From contig JADJHJ010000010.1 in assembly GCA_016707605.1 (NCBI GenBank), forward strand, positions 215,780-279,779: a DNA stretch of 64,000 bases. Direction: 5' to 3'. A program made the position numbers and the translations under genes. Shown one piece after another: positions 5,851 to 14,553 of this stretch (its first letter is position 1; every line of letters begins with the position of its first letter). The stretch is from Candidatus Promineofilum glycogenicum (GTDB lineage Bacteria; Chloroflexota; Anaerolineae; Promineifilales; Promineifilaceae). Below the pieces are notes generated by a model that saw nothing but the letters and a program-made list of their open reading frames with translations, was not told where the DNA came from and searched no databases.

Positions 5851-7353
5851 ATGAACGATGCCGCCCCCTACGTCAATGCCCGCCGTCTGGTCAAGGTCTT
5901 CCCCACCCCCGCGGGCGACTTCACGGCGCTGAAGGGCATTGACTTGCAGGCTAATCGCGGCGAGTTTGTGGCCGTCATCGGCAAGTCGGGCAGCGGCAAA
6001 TCCACCCTCATCAACCTCATCACCGGCATCGACCGGCCGACCGGCGGCGAAATCCACATCGGCGGCGAGCCGCTGCACACCTTCGACGAGGAGCGGCTGG
6101 CGGCCTGGCGCGGGCGCAACCTGGGCATCGTCTTCCAGTTCTTCCAACTCCTGCCGACGCTGACGCTGGTCGAGAACGTCATGCTGCCGATGGAGATCAA
6201 CCGCCTCTACGCCCCGGCCGAGCGGCGCGAGCGGGCCATGGGCCTGCTGCAACAGGTGGCGATGGACGAGCAGGCGCGCAAGCTGCCCTCGGCCGTCTCC
6301 GGCGGCCAGCAGCAGCGGGTGGCCATCGCCCGTGCCCTGGCCAACGACCCCGGCCTGATCGTCGCCGACGAGCCGACAGGCAACCTCGACAGCCGCACGG
6401 CGGAGAGCATCTTCGCCCTCTTCCAACGGCTGGCGGCCGCGGGCAAGACGATCCTCATGGTCACCCACGACGAGGCCCGCGCCGCGCGCACCGACCGGGC
6501 GATCATGATCGCCGACGGCGCGGTGGTCAACGAGCACGTGACGCGGGCGCTGGCGGCGCTGAACTACGACCAGTTGGCCGAGGTGCAGCGCCACGTGGCG
6601 GCTACGAGCTATGCGCCGGGCAACGTCGTCGTGCGCCAGGGGGAGCCGGGCGAGCAGTTCTTCGTCATCACCGGCGGCCGGGCCGAGGTGTGCGTGCGTC
6701 AGCCCGACGGCCGCGACGTGCCCGTCGACCGGCTGGGCGCGGGGCAGTACTTCGGCGAGATGGCCCTGGTGGGGCGGCAACCGCGGCGGGCGACGGTGCG
6801 CGCCGCCGGGGACGAGCCGCTGCGCCTGGTGGCCCTCGACGCGGCCACCTTTGACCGGCTGGTAACCGAGTCGCCGGCGCTGCGCGACGAGTTGCAGAGC
6901 CTCATCAGCCTGCGGCAGATGCAGAGCCAGGTGACGGCGCTGGCCGACCTGGCCCAGACCGACGCTGGGCGCGAGGCGCTGCGCCGCCTGACCGCCGGCG
7001 CGCCGGCGCGCGCCTTCGCCCCCGGCGAGACGATCATCCGCCAGGGGGAGCTGGGCGAGGTGTTCTACTTCATCCTGGAGGGCGCGGTGGAGGTGTTCGT
7101 GCGACGCGGCGAGGACGAGACGCTCATCGACCGCCACGGCCCCGGCGGCCACTTCGGCGAGCTGGCCCTGCTGGGCGACCGGCGGCGGACGGCGACGGTG
7201 CGTGCCGCCCCCCTCGCCCTTGGGGAGAGGGATGGGGTGGGGGCGCGGGTGTTGGAACTGGACGCGGCGGCGTTCGAGTCGTTGCGGCAGTTGTCGGGGC
7301 AGTTCGCGGCCGAAGTAGACAAGGCGGCGGCGGAAAGGGCGTCGCGCTTGTAG
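5851..7353 (+). CDS. ABC transporter ATPase with two cyclic-nucleotide-binding domains
   Basis: A 500-residue protein. Residues 1-235 are a MacB/LolD-type ATPase: Walker A GKSGSGKS at 44-51, signature SGGQQQRVA from 150 and Walker B LIVADEPTG around 169-177. Two cNMP-binding folds follow at about 245-350 and 370-485, each with a phosphate-cassette-like FGE motif (YFGEMALVG, HFGELALLG). It should energise the permease encoded next, with nucleotide or another ligand gating activity; that regulation is inferred. A stretch near 7205-7245 (PLALGERDGVG) looks like an inserted piece of the CTCGCCCTT/GGGAGAGGG repeat seen again at 55553. The usual ATPase length is about 230 residues, so the C-terminal half is an extra module. 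Confidence 0.9.
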   Translation: MNDAAPYVNARRLVKVFPTPAGDFTALKGIDLQANRGEFVAVIGKSGSGKSTLINLITGIDRPTGGEIHIGGEPLHTFDEERLAAWRGRNLGIVFQFFQLLPTLTLVENVMLPMEINRLYAPAERRERAMGLLQQVAMDEQARKLPSAVSGGQQQRVAIARALANDPGLIVADEPTGNLDSRTAESIFALFQRLAAAGKTILMVTHDEARAARTDRAIMIADGAVVNEHVTRALAALNYDQLAEVQRHVAATSYAPGNVVVRQGEPGEQFFVITGGRAEVCVRQPDGRDVPVDRLGAGQYFGEMALVGRQPRRATVRAAGDEPLRLVALDAATFDRLVTESPALRDELQSLISLRQMQSQVTALADLAQTDAGREALRRLTAGAPARAFAPGETIIRQGELGEVFYFILEGAVEVFVRRGEDETLIDRHGPGGHFGELALLGDRRRTATVRAAPLALGERDGVGARVLELDAAAFESLRQLSGQFAAEVDKAAAERASRL

Positions 7354-7354
7354 G

Positions 7355-7412
7355 GCGGGTTGGTAACCCGCTGTGGGGACGCAGGGAAGACACAGGTTAA
7401 GAAACCTGTGCC
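7355..7412. repeat. Two small hairpins between ATPase and permease
   Basis: GCGGGTTGGTAACCCGC (7355-7371) and CACAGGTTAAGAAACCTGTG (from about 7391) are adjacent hairpins. The second resembles the CACAGGATAAGAATCCTGTG family seen at 24616 and 40973. Confidence 0.6.
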
Positions 7413-7733
7413 ACAAGGGAGGATGACGTGGGCACGCTGTGGCGGAAGACGTGGCGCGATTTGTGGCTCTTCAAGGCGCGGACGGCGCTGGTGGTGCTGG
7501 CCATCGCCGTGGGCACGGCCGCGGCCGGGGTGGCCGTGACCAGCCTCATCGTCCTGCGCCGCGACCTGCGCGACGGCTACCGGGCCACCAATCCGGCCCA
7601 CGCCATTCTCGACACCTCCCCCTTCGATCCGGCCTTGGCCCAGCGCGTGGCCGAGCGGCCGGGCGTGGCCGCGGCCGAGGCGCGGCGGGTGGATTCGGCC
7701 CGGTTGTTGGTTGCCGCGTGTGAAGACCCTGCC

Positions 7734-8130
7734 CTCTCCGTGCGTCGCACCTTCTAGGGTGCGTCGCACGTCTCTTATGCAGCGGCTGGCGGAGAGGTGC
7801 AACGCACTGCGGAAAGTGCGATGCACCGGGCGCTCTCCGTGCGTCGCACCTTCTGGGGTGCGTCGCACGTCTCTTATGCAGCGGCTGGCGGAGAGGTGCA
7901 ACGCACTGCGGAAAGTGCGATGCACCGGGCGCTCTCCGTGCGTCGCACCTTCTGGGGTGCGTCGCACGTCTCTTATGCAGCGGCTCTCGGAGAGGTGCAA
8001 CGCACTGCGGAAAGTGCGATGCACCGGGCGCCTCCGTGCGTCGCACCTTCTGGGTGCGTCGCCGTCAGCGGCTTCGGAGAGGTGCGACACGGAAAGTGCG
8101 ATGCACCGGGCAAGTGCGATGCACCAGGAG
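7734..8130. repeat. 99-base tandem repeat in the permease gene
   Basis: Units starting CTCTCCGTGCGTCGCACC begin at 7734, 7833 and 7932, exactly 99 bases apart; a shorter, degenerate fourth unit follows from 8031. Each unit contains inverted GTGCGTCGCAC / GTGCGATGCAC parts. Because 99 is a multiple of three, the frame is kept from unit to unit. A related hairpin is at 44537-44638. Confidence 0.95.
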
Positions 8131-8463
8131 TGCACGGTGGAGACGCGCCAGGTGGTGCTATGGACTCTGCCCGACGCCCCGCCAACCATCGGGCGTCTGT
8201 TGCCCCAGGATGGCGCGCCCGTGCCCCCGCCGCCGGGCACGCTGCTGCTGGAGCGCTCCGCCCAGGCGGTGCTGCCCATCGCTGTGGGCGACACGGTGAC
8301 GCTGCGGCTGAGCGACGGCGACACCTTTCGCCTGACCGTGGCCGGCTTCGTCAACGACATGGCCGTGCCGCCGACGACCGTCCAGCCGACCGTCTTCGCC
8401 TACATCGCCGACGCCACGGCGGCCCGGCTGGGGCTGGGGGAGCAGGCCAATCAGTTGTTCATT

Positions 8464-8534
8464 CGCCTTGGCCCCTTGACGCCTTGGCGTGAGCTCTCTT
8501 CCCTGGCCCCTGGCCCCTGGCCCCTAGAACCTAC
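8464..8534. repeat. Half copies of two repeat families, in frame in the permease
   Basis: GCCTTGGCCCC... (CGCAAAG family, one arm) is followed by CCTGGCCCCTGGCCCC (GGCCAGG family, one arm). It is translated as a Pro/Leu/Ser-rich linker (GPLTPWRELSSLAPGPW) in the periplasmic domain. Confidence 0.8.
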
Positions 8535-9058
8535 CCGAGCGGAAGTCGAGACAACCGTCACCGCCGTCACCGACTGGCTGGAAGACGAGGGCGTCGTCGT
8601 AGCGCGGGCGGGCATCCCGGAGCCGGGCGTCCACTTGATGCAGGGCAACGTCGACACCGGCCTGCTGATGGTCGGCATCCTGGGCGGGCTGACGCTGCTG
8701 TTGAGCGCCTTCCTGGTGGCCAACGTCGTCGGCGCGGTCATTGCCCAGCAGACGGCGCAGATCGGCGTGCTGAAGGCGCTGGGCGGCGGGCGGGGGCTGG
8801 TGTTGCGTCTCTACGGGCGGCTGGTGCTCATCTTCGGCGGGCTGGCCCTGCTGCTGGCCGTGCCGTTGGGGCTGGTGGGAGCGTGGTTCATGTCGTCCAC
8901 GCTGGCGGCGCAACTCAACTACGACATCCCCTCGTTTGGGCTGACGGCAGGCACGCTACTGGTGCAGGCCGCGGGGGCACTGCTGGTGCCGCTGCTGGCG
9001 GCGCTCGGCCCGGTGTTGGCGGCGGCGCGGCTGCCCGTGCGCGACGCCTTGGCCGGCG

Positions 9059-9221
9059 AGAAGAGCTCACGCAAAGGCGCAAAGGAAGAAAAGGCGCAAA
9101 GGAAGAAAAGAAAGAACACCACTTCTTCCTTTTCTTACTTCTCTTCTTTGCGCCTTGGCCCCTTTGCGCCTTGGCGTGAGCTCTCTTCCCCGGCCCCTAG
9201 CCCCTGGCCCCTGGCCCCTCG
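9059..9221. repeat. Large compound palindrome, in frame between the two halves of the permease
   Basis: GAGCTCACGCAAAGGCGCAAAGG at the left pairs with CCTTTGCGCCTTGGCGTGAGCTC at the right and a GGCCCCTAGCCCCTGG tail follows. It is read in frame as a Lys/Arg-rich then Ser/Pro-rich linker, where related permeases have a cytoplasmic connection. Confidence 0.85.
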
Positions 9222-9437
9222 CCTGGGCCTGCGCAACGTCGCCCGCCGCCCGGCGCGGCTGGCCCTGACCGTGGCGGCGCTGGCGCTGGCCGGGGCGCTG
9301 TTCATGGCCACCTTCGGCCTGCGGCTGGGGCTGTACGAGGCGATAGAGATTCTGGTGGGCGAGTTCCCCAGTGACGTGATCATCGACCTGGAGCAGCCGC
9401 AAGCCGTGGCCCGGCTGCGGCGGGCTGCCGATGAGGT

Positions 9438-9471
9438 AGAAACCGAGTTTCTTCTTAGAAACTCGGTTTCT
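9438..9471. repeat. AGAAACCGAGTTTCT double palindrome in the permease
   Basis: A 34-base copy flanked by TAG on both sides. It is translated in frame as ETEFLLRNSVS, a different reading phase from the copy in the S58 peptidase. Confidence 0.9.
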
Positions 9472-9613
9472 AGCCGGGTGGAGCTGTGGGGCGTGGCCGA
9501 CGCGCGGCGGCTCTACCCCGACGGCCGCGCCGGCAGCAGCTTCACCCTCTACGGCGTGCCGCCCACGACACAGATCGCGCCGTTTGCCGAACGGGCCGGA
9601 CGCTGGCTGGGAA

Positions 9614-9670
9614 AGGATGAAGGCGGAAGGCTGAGGGATGATTCATCCCTCAGCCTTCCGCCTTCATCTT
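9614..9670. repeat. GGATGAAGGCGGAAGG palindrome in the permease
   Basis: AAGGATGAAGGCGGAAGGCTGAGGGATGA pairs with its inverse TCATCCCTCAGCCTTCCGCCTTCAT. It is translated in frame as an acidic/Ser-rich insert (KDEGGRLRDDSSLSLPPSS). Relatives: 37370-37436 and 54435-54510. Confidence 0.9.
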
Positions 9671-9884
9671 TGTATATCAACTACGAGGCCGAGAAGCTAC
9701 TGGGCCGGCCGGGCGTGGGCGACGAGTTGGCGCTGCGGCTGAACGGGCGCGAGGACGTGGCCGCGCACCTGGTGGGCATCAGCCTGCGGCCGTTCGACGC
9801 CCTGGCCTACATGCCCATCGCCGACTTCGAGCGGGCGACGGGGGAGCGGGGGCGGGCGGGGCGTGTTGTTGTTTATCTGGAGGA

Positions 9885-9993
9885 AGACGCTCACGCCAAG
9901 GCGCAAAGAAGCGAAGGCGCAAAGGAAGAACAAGAAGTTCTTTCTTCTCTTCCTTTGCGCCTTGGCCCCTTAGCGCCTTTGCGTGAGCGTCTT
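9885..9993. repeat. CACGCAAAG-family palindrome in the permease
   Basis: GACGCTCACGCCAAGGCGCAAAG pairs with CTTTGCGTGAGCGTC at the right end. It is translated in frame as a linker starting EEDAHAKAQRSEGAK, between two beta strands of the second periplasmic domain. Confidence 0.9.
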
Positions 9994-10513
9994 TCGGCAG
10001 CGGCCGTGGCCGACGAACTTACCGCCCGCCTCGAAGCCGCCGGCATCGCCGTGGCCCGCACGGAGACGGCCGACGGCCAGCGCGCCGCCTACCGGGCGCA
10101 GTTCGACACGCTGGTGCTGCTGCTGATGAGTCTGGCCGGGCTGACGGCGCTGGTCGGCGGGCTGGGGCTGGGCAACACGATGGCCCTCAACGTGCTGGAG
10201 CGGTCGCGGGAGATCGGCGTGCTGCGGGCGCTGGGGGCGCGGCGGCCGTTGCTGCGGCGGCTGGTGCTGGCCGAGGGGCTGCTCATCGCCCTGGGCAGCG
10301 TGGCCCTGGCCGTGCCCCTGGCTGTGCCCCTGACGCTGGCCCTCGACCGGGTCATGGGCGTGTCGCTGCTGGGCAGCCCGCTGACCTTCGCCTTCTCTGC
10401 CCCGGCGGCGGTGGGCTGGCTGGCGCTGGTGCTGCTCATCGCCGTGGTGGCTTGCTGGCTGCCGGCGGAGCGGGCGGGGCGGATGACGGTTAGGGAGGCG
10501 TTGGCGTATGAGT

Positions 10514-10590
10514 AGGAGTTAGGGATTAGGGATTAGGGGAAGAGCGCTCTTCCCCTAATCCCTAATCCTAGCCCCTAATCCCTGGCCCCT
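10514..10590. repeat. GGGATTAGGG palindrome after the permease
   Basis: GAGTTAGGGATTAGGG... with a GAAGAGCGCTCTTC centre and inverted CCCTAATCC units. It starts at the permease stop codon. Confidence 0.85.
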
Positions 10591-10592
10591 TC

Positions 10593-10766
10593 CTAACGAG
10601 CGTCCGGAAGCGAGTCAACAAATAGAGCGATGACCTGCCGCAACTGGGCGTTGTCGTCGCCTGTAGTCAACGCGGCGCGCGCCCCATCGATCAGACGGCG
10701 CGCCTCCTCCACATCCCCTTCCACCAGCGCCACGCGCCCCAGAAAGGTCAGCGCCAGACTCTCCAT
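10593..10766 (-). pseudogene. C-terminal gene fragment, TPR-like helical end
   Basis: A 57-residue frame from ATG 10766 to TAG 10593 (MESLALTFLGRVALVEGD, then EEARRLIDGARAALTTGD). It reads like the last helical hairpins of a TPR-type protein such as a large LuxR/SARP-like regulator. The frame stays open a little past the ATG and then meets an AGAAACCGAG repeat at 10781-10814, so the rest of the gene is gone. A remnant cut by repeats is the simplest view; a tiny intact protein is less likely, since no ribosome binding site is seen. Confidence 0.5.
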
Positions 10767-10780
10767 GTCGTCTGAGCACT

Positions 10781-10852
10781 AGAAACCGAGTTTCTTCCGA
10801 GAAACTCGGTTTCTAGGTCCTTGCGCCTTTTGCCACTTAGCGCCTTTGCGTG
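10781..10852. repeat. AGAAACCGAG palindrome plus half CACGCAAAG element
   Basis: A full AGAAACCGAGTTTCT double palindrome (10781-10814) is followed by one arm of the CGCAAAG family (10818-10852, ...GCCTTTGCGTGA). It separates the TPR-like remnant from the aminomutase promoter. Confidence 0.85.
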
Positions 10853-10860
10853 ACCTCTCC

Positions 10861-10902
10861 TATAATAGAGCCACCACACGCCGTAACCCGGCCGACAAGG
10901 AG
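10861..10902 (+). promoter_or_regulatory. Promoter and ribosome binding site of the aminomutase gene
   Basis: TATAAT at 10861-10866 and AAGGAG at 10897-10902, six bases before ATG 10909, form a good expression start. ATG 10909 is in a different frame from the aminomutase body (see the gene entry). Confidence 0.6.
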
Positions 10903-10973
10903 CAGCCCATGCCCAAACCCACCACAAGCCCCTGACCGACACCGTTTACACCCGCGCCCCCTACTGGGCCGAC

Positions 10974-12311
10974 GTGCCCGACGAGCAATGGATGGATTGG
11001 CGCTGGCAGATGTCCAACCGCCTCAACTCGGCCGACGAGCTGGCCCGCGTCATCAACCTGACCGACTCCGAACGCCGCGCCCTCTCCGCCAAGGGCCTCT
11101 TCCGCGTCGACATCACCCCCTACTTCGCCAGCCTCATCGACCCCAACGACCCCCTCTGCCCCGTCCGCAAGCAGGTCATCCCCACCGACCGCGAGATGGT
11201 TCCCTTCCAGTCGATGATGGAAGACAGCCTGGCCGAGGACAAGCACTCGCCCGTGCCCGGCCTCGTCCACCGCTACCCCGACCGGGTGCTGATGCTCATC
11301 ACCACCCAGTGCGCCAGCTACTGCCGCTACTGCACCCGCAGCCGCATCGTCGGCGACCCGACCCAGACCTTCAGCCGGGCCGAGTTCGACGCCCAGATCG
11401 ACTACATCGAGCGCACGCCGCAGATCCGCGACGTGCTGCTGAGTGGCGGCGACCCGATGGTGCTGGCCCCCAGGCTGCTGGACATGATCCTCGGCCGCCT
11501 GCGGGCCATCCCCCACGTCGAGATCATCCGCATCGGCTCGCGCGTGCCCGTCTTCCTGCCCATGCGCGTCACGCCCGAGTTCTGCGACATGCTCGACAAG
11601 TACCACCCGTTCTGGCTCAACATCCACGTCAACCACCCCAAGGAGATCACCCCCGAACTGGCCGCGGCCGCCGACCGGCTGACCCGCGCCGGCGTGCCCC
11701 TGGGCAACCAGAGCGTGCTGCTGGCCGGGGTCAACGACTCCGTCCACATTCAGCGCAAACTGGTGCATGAGCTGGTCAAGATTCGCGTCCGCCCCTACTA
11801 CCTCTACCAGTGCGACCTGGTCGAAGGCTCCGGCCACCTGCGGACGACGGTCAGCAAGGGCATCGAGATCATCGAAGGGCTGCGCGGCCACACGTCGGGC
11901 TACGCCGTGCCCCAGTACGTCGTCGACGCCCCCGGCGGCGGCGGCAAGATCCCGGTCATGCCCAACTACGTCATCAGCCAGGCCCCCGGCAAGGTCGTGC
12001 TGCGCAACTTCGAGGGCTTCATCACCACCTACACCGAGCCGCTGGACTACGATCCGCACGAGATTCAGCACCAGGAAGCGCTCATCGCCCGCCGCCCGGA
12101 GCCGGGGCAGGAGGGCGTGCTGGCCCTGCTGGAAGGGGAGCGCATGGCCATCGAGCCGGAGGGCTTCGGCGACACCCACGCCCGCGGCGGCGGCGAACAC
12201 CGCCTGCGCAGCGGCGACATCGCCCAGAAGTGGCAGCCCCTCGGCGTCGGCTCCATCGAAGTCCATAAGCCGCGGGAGCGGCTGGCGTCGGGGAACAACG
12301 AGACGGAGTAA
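10974..12311 (+). CDS. kamA: Lysine 2,3-aminomutase-type radical SAM enzyme (start probably frameshifted)
   Basis: 445 residues from GTG 10974. KamA-family enzymes move the alpha-amino group of L-lysine (or another amino acid) to the beta carbon using an iron-sulfur cluster, SAM and PLP. The cluster motif CASYCRYC is at residues 113-120 and the PLP lysine is Lys325 in APGGGGKIPV. Family similarity continues upstream of 10974 (APYWADVPDEQW), so the true start is earlier. ATG 10909 with its AAGGAG site fits, but one C appears to be missing in AAACCCACC near 10915-10920; adding one C joins both parts. The C-terminal 70 residues extend past the usual core. Sequence error or a young mutation are both possible. 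Confidence 0.88.
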   Translation: MPDEQWMDWRWQMSNRLNSADELARVINLTDSERRALSAKGLFRVDITPYFASLIDPNDPLCPVRKQVIPTDREMVPFQSMMEDSLAEDKHSPVPGLVHRYPDRVLMLITTQCASYCRYCTRSRIVGDPTQTFSRAEFDAQIDYIERTPQIRDVLLSGGDPMVLAPRLLDMILGRLRAIPHVEIIRIGSRVPVFLPMRVTPEFCDMLDKYHPFWLNIHVNHPKEITPELAAAADRLTRAGVPLGNQSVLLAGVNDSVHIQRKLVHELVKIRVRPYYLYQCDLVEGSGHLRTTVSKGIEIIEGLRGHTSGYAVPQYVVDAPGGGGKIPVMPNYVISQAPGKVVLRNFEGFITTYTEPLDYDPHEIQHQEALIARRPEPGQEGVLALLEGERMAIEPEGFGDTHARGGGEHRLRSGDIAQKWQPLGVGSIEVHKPRERLASGNNETE

Positions 12312-12314
12312 GAA

Positions 12315-12418
12315 AAGAATCTCACGCAAAGACGCAAAGAACGCCAAGCTTCTGAAGCTTGGCGTTCTTTGCGTCTTTGCGTGAGATTCTTTCTTTGCGT
12401 CTTTGCGTCTTTGCGTTA
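12315..12418. repeat. CACGCAAAG-family palindrome
   Basis: TCTCACGCAAAGACGCAAAGAACGCCAAGCTT pairs with its inverse; an extra half copy (TTTGCGTCTTTGCGTT) follows. It fills the space between kamA and the nSTAND gene. Confidence 0.9.
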
Positions 12419-12459
12419 AATTCTGAGTGTCCTAGCGTTGTACTCTTGGCGTTGTTTCC

Positions 12460-14553
12460 ATGACCGATAGCGCCGACGACACCCTGACCGCCTCCACCGC
12501 AGGCTTATCGCCCACGGTGGTTAGCCACGTCGAAGGCGAGGCCGTCATCATCGGCGACAACGCCCGCCAGCAGATCAGCTACTACGGCGACATCATCGTC
12601 CGCGTCGATTCGCTGGAGGAGCTGCCGCCGAAGCCGGGCGAGCCGCCCTACAAGGGCCTGACCTACTACACCGAGGCCGACGAGGCCATCTTCTTCGGCC
12701 GCGAGCAACTGAGCGACGACCTGGCCGCCCGGTTGCAAACGACGCCCTTCCTGGCCGTGGCCGGGGCGTCGGGCAGCGGCAAGTCGTCGCTGTTGCGCGC
12801 CGGGGTCATTCCCCGCTTGCGGCGGCGCAACTGGCTGACCACCATCCTGACCCCCACGGCCGACCCACTGGGCCAACTGGCGGCCGGCCTGTGCCGCGAC
12901 GAGACCGACCTTAGCGCCGCCGACGCCCTGCGCGCCCAACTGGCCGCCGACCCGCAGACGTTGCGCCGCAAGGCCGACCAACTGCTGGCCCGCGCCGGGG
13001 CCGGCCGGCTGCTGCTCATCGTCGACCAGTTCGAGGAGTTGTTCACCCAGTGCCACGACGAGGCCGGGCGGCGGGCGTTCATCGACAACCTGCTGGCCGC
13101 GGCGCGGGCCAACGGCCGGGCGACCGTCCTCATCGGCCTGCGGGCCGACTTTATGGGCCGGCTGACCGAGGTCGAAGAGTTGCGGGCGCTGGTGGAGCAG
13201 AACTTCGCCTTGCTGGGGCCGATGCAGCAGGAAGACCTGGTGCGGGTCATCGCCGAGCCGGCGCGCATCGGCGGCTGGGCCTTCGTCAGCGGCCTGGTCG
13301 AGCAGTTCCTGAGCGACGTGGGCCAGGAGCCGGGGCGGCTGCCGCTGCTATCCCACGCCCTGCTGGAGACGTGGGCGCGGCGGGCCGGGCACGTCATGAC
13401 GCTGAAGGGCTACCGCGCCGCCGGCGGCGTCGAAGGGGCCATCGCCAAAACGGCCGAGGACACCTTGCGCCGGCTGGACGGGCCGGGCGAACAGGCCATT
13501 GTGCAGGCCATTTTCCTCTCCCTCACCGAGTTAGGCGAGGGATCGGAGGACACGCGCCGCATTGCCCGGCGCGACGAACTGGCGCGGGCCGGCAACCCGG
13601 CGGCGGTCGACGCCGTACTCAACACGCTGGCCGGGGCGCGGCTGGTGACGCTCGAAGCCGACAGCGTCCAGGTGGCCCACGAAGCGCTCATCCGCCGCTG
13701 GCCGCGGTTGCGCGAGTGGCTGGCCGACAACCGCGAGCGGCTGCGGTTTGAGCGGCAGTTGGAGGCGGACGCGGCCGAATGGCAGCGCCTCAGGCGCGAC
13801 CCCGGCGCGCTTTATCGTGGGGCGCGGTTGGTTCAGGCGCAGGAGTGGATGCAGAACGGACGTGCTTTGTCGCCTCTCGTGAGCGAGTTCATGAGCGCGT
13901 CGGCAGTGGAGGCGGAGGAAGAGGCGCGGCAGGCACAGCAGTTGGCGCGGGCGGGGCTGGTGCGTCGGTTTTTGTATATAGCGGCCGGGTTGGCGGCGGT
14001 TGCGGTTTTGGCGGCGATTATAGCCGGGATATTTGGTTACCAGCAGAATCAAACGGCCGGCGCCCTGTCAATCGAGACGACCCGCGCTGTATCGGCCGAA
14101 GTAGACGCGAACGAGGCGCGAGCGACCTCCGAGTTCAATGAAGCGGAGGCCCAGGCGGCGCGAGCCACGTCCGAAGCCAATGCGGAGGAGGCCGTTAGTG
14201 CCGAAGCCACGGCCGTGGTCGCTCAGGGCGAGGCCGAAGCAGCACGGGCTGAGGTCGAACGGTTGAACCGGGTGACCCGCGCCCAACGGCTGGCAGCCGA
14301 AGCCGAGAATTTATTAGTACGAGATCCGGAAGATGCGCTCCTGCTGGCTGCAGCCGCCTATCAAGGCACGAATTTGAGACATGGAACGACTACCGGCGAA
14401 GCGCGTGCGGCTTTGTATCATGCACTGGCCTCTCCTTACGAAACTACTTTAATGGTGTACGAAAATGAAACCTTTATGCCCTTAATAGAAGCTGGACGAA
14501 CTGAAGAGGTGTGGTCTGGTCACCTGCATTCAGCCCGGACGGAACGCGGGTAA
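12460..14553 (+). CDS. nSTAND-type NTPase with membrane helix, N-terminal part of a WD40 protein
   Basis: 697 residues before the first frame break. Residues 29-40 hold a short motif VIIGDNARQQIS. A STAND-type P-loop NTPase follows: entry motif PPYKGLTYYTEADEAIFFGRE (63-82, quoted with flanks shortened in meaning), Walker A GASGSGKS at 102-109, Walker B LLLIVDQFEE near 184-193 and a winged-helix part (VQVAHEALIRRWPRL). A membrane helix lies at about 505-528, then an Ala/Glu-rich coiled coil to about 610. WD40 repeats start right after but in another frame. STAND proteins act as sensor switches; defence or programmed death is the common inference. No effector domain is seen in this protein. 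Confidence 0.85.
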   Translation: MTDSADDTLTASTAGLSPTVVSHVEGEAVIIGDNARQQISYYGDIIVRVDSLEELPPKPGEPPYKGLTYYTEADEAIFFGREQLSDDLAARLQTTPFLAVAGASGSGKSSLLRAGVIPRLRRRNWLTTILTPTADPLGQLAAGLCRDETDLSAADALRAQLAADPQTLRRKADQLLARAGAGRLLLIVDQFEELFTQCHDEAGRRAFIDNLLAAARANGRATVLIGLRADFMGRLTEVEELRALVEQNFALLGPMQQEDLVRVIAEPARIGGWAFVSGLVEQFLSDVGQEPGRLPLLSHALLETWARRAGHVMTLKGYRAAGGVEGAIAKTAEDTLRRLDGPGEQAIVQAIFLSLTELGEGSEDTRRIARRDELARAGNPAAVDAVLNTLAGARLVTLEADSVQVAHEALIRRWPRLREWLADNRERLRFERQLEADAAEWQRLRRDPGALYRGARLVQAQEWMQNGRALSPLVSEFMSASAVEAEEEARQAQQLARAGLVRRFLYIAAGLAAVAVLAAIIAGIFGYQQNQTAGALSIETTRAVSAEVDANEARATSEFNEAEAQAARATSEANAEEAVSAEATAVVAQGEAEAARAEVERLNRVTRAQRLAAEAENLLVRDPEDALLLAAAAYQGTNLRHGTTTGEARAALYHALASPYETTLMVYENETFMPLIEAGRTEEVWSGHLHSARTERG

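Larger units (their letters stand above)
7428..10515 (+). pseudogene. FtsX/MacB-type ABC permease broken by a 99-base tandem repeat and five further insertions
   Basis: GTG 7428 has a good ribosome binding site (AAGGGAGGATGAC). The first fragment (to 7757) holds the first membrane helix and the start of the periplasmic domain. The frame is lost in a tandem repeat at 7734-8130. From about 8130 the rest of the periplasmic domain, both FtsX membrane units (LLSAFLVANVVGAVIAQQTA; VGGLGLGNTMALNVLERSRE) and the C terminus read without a stop to 10515. That part contains five more repeats translated in frame: 8464-8534, 9059-9221, 9438-9471, 9614-9670 and 9885-9993. The open downstream frame suggests selection for reading, but the first break should separate the N-terminal helix. 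It is the partner of the upstream ATPase. Functional status is uncertain. Confidence 0.8.

Noticed and set aside
5626..7416. A 596-codon open frame on the minus strand opposite the ABC ATPase
   Set aside because: It mirrors the GC-rich codon pattern of the real gene, has a His/Arg/Gln-rich random composition, and no family motif. The same holds for other long antisense frames opposite kamA, M23, the amidase and nuoL-N.
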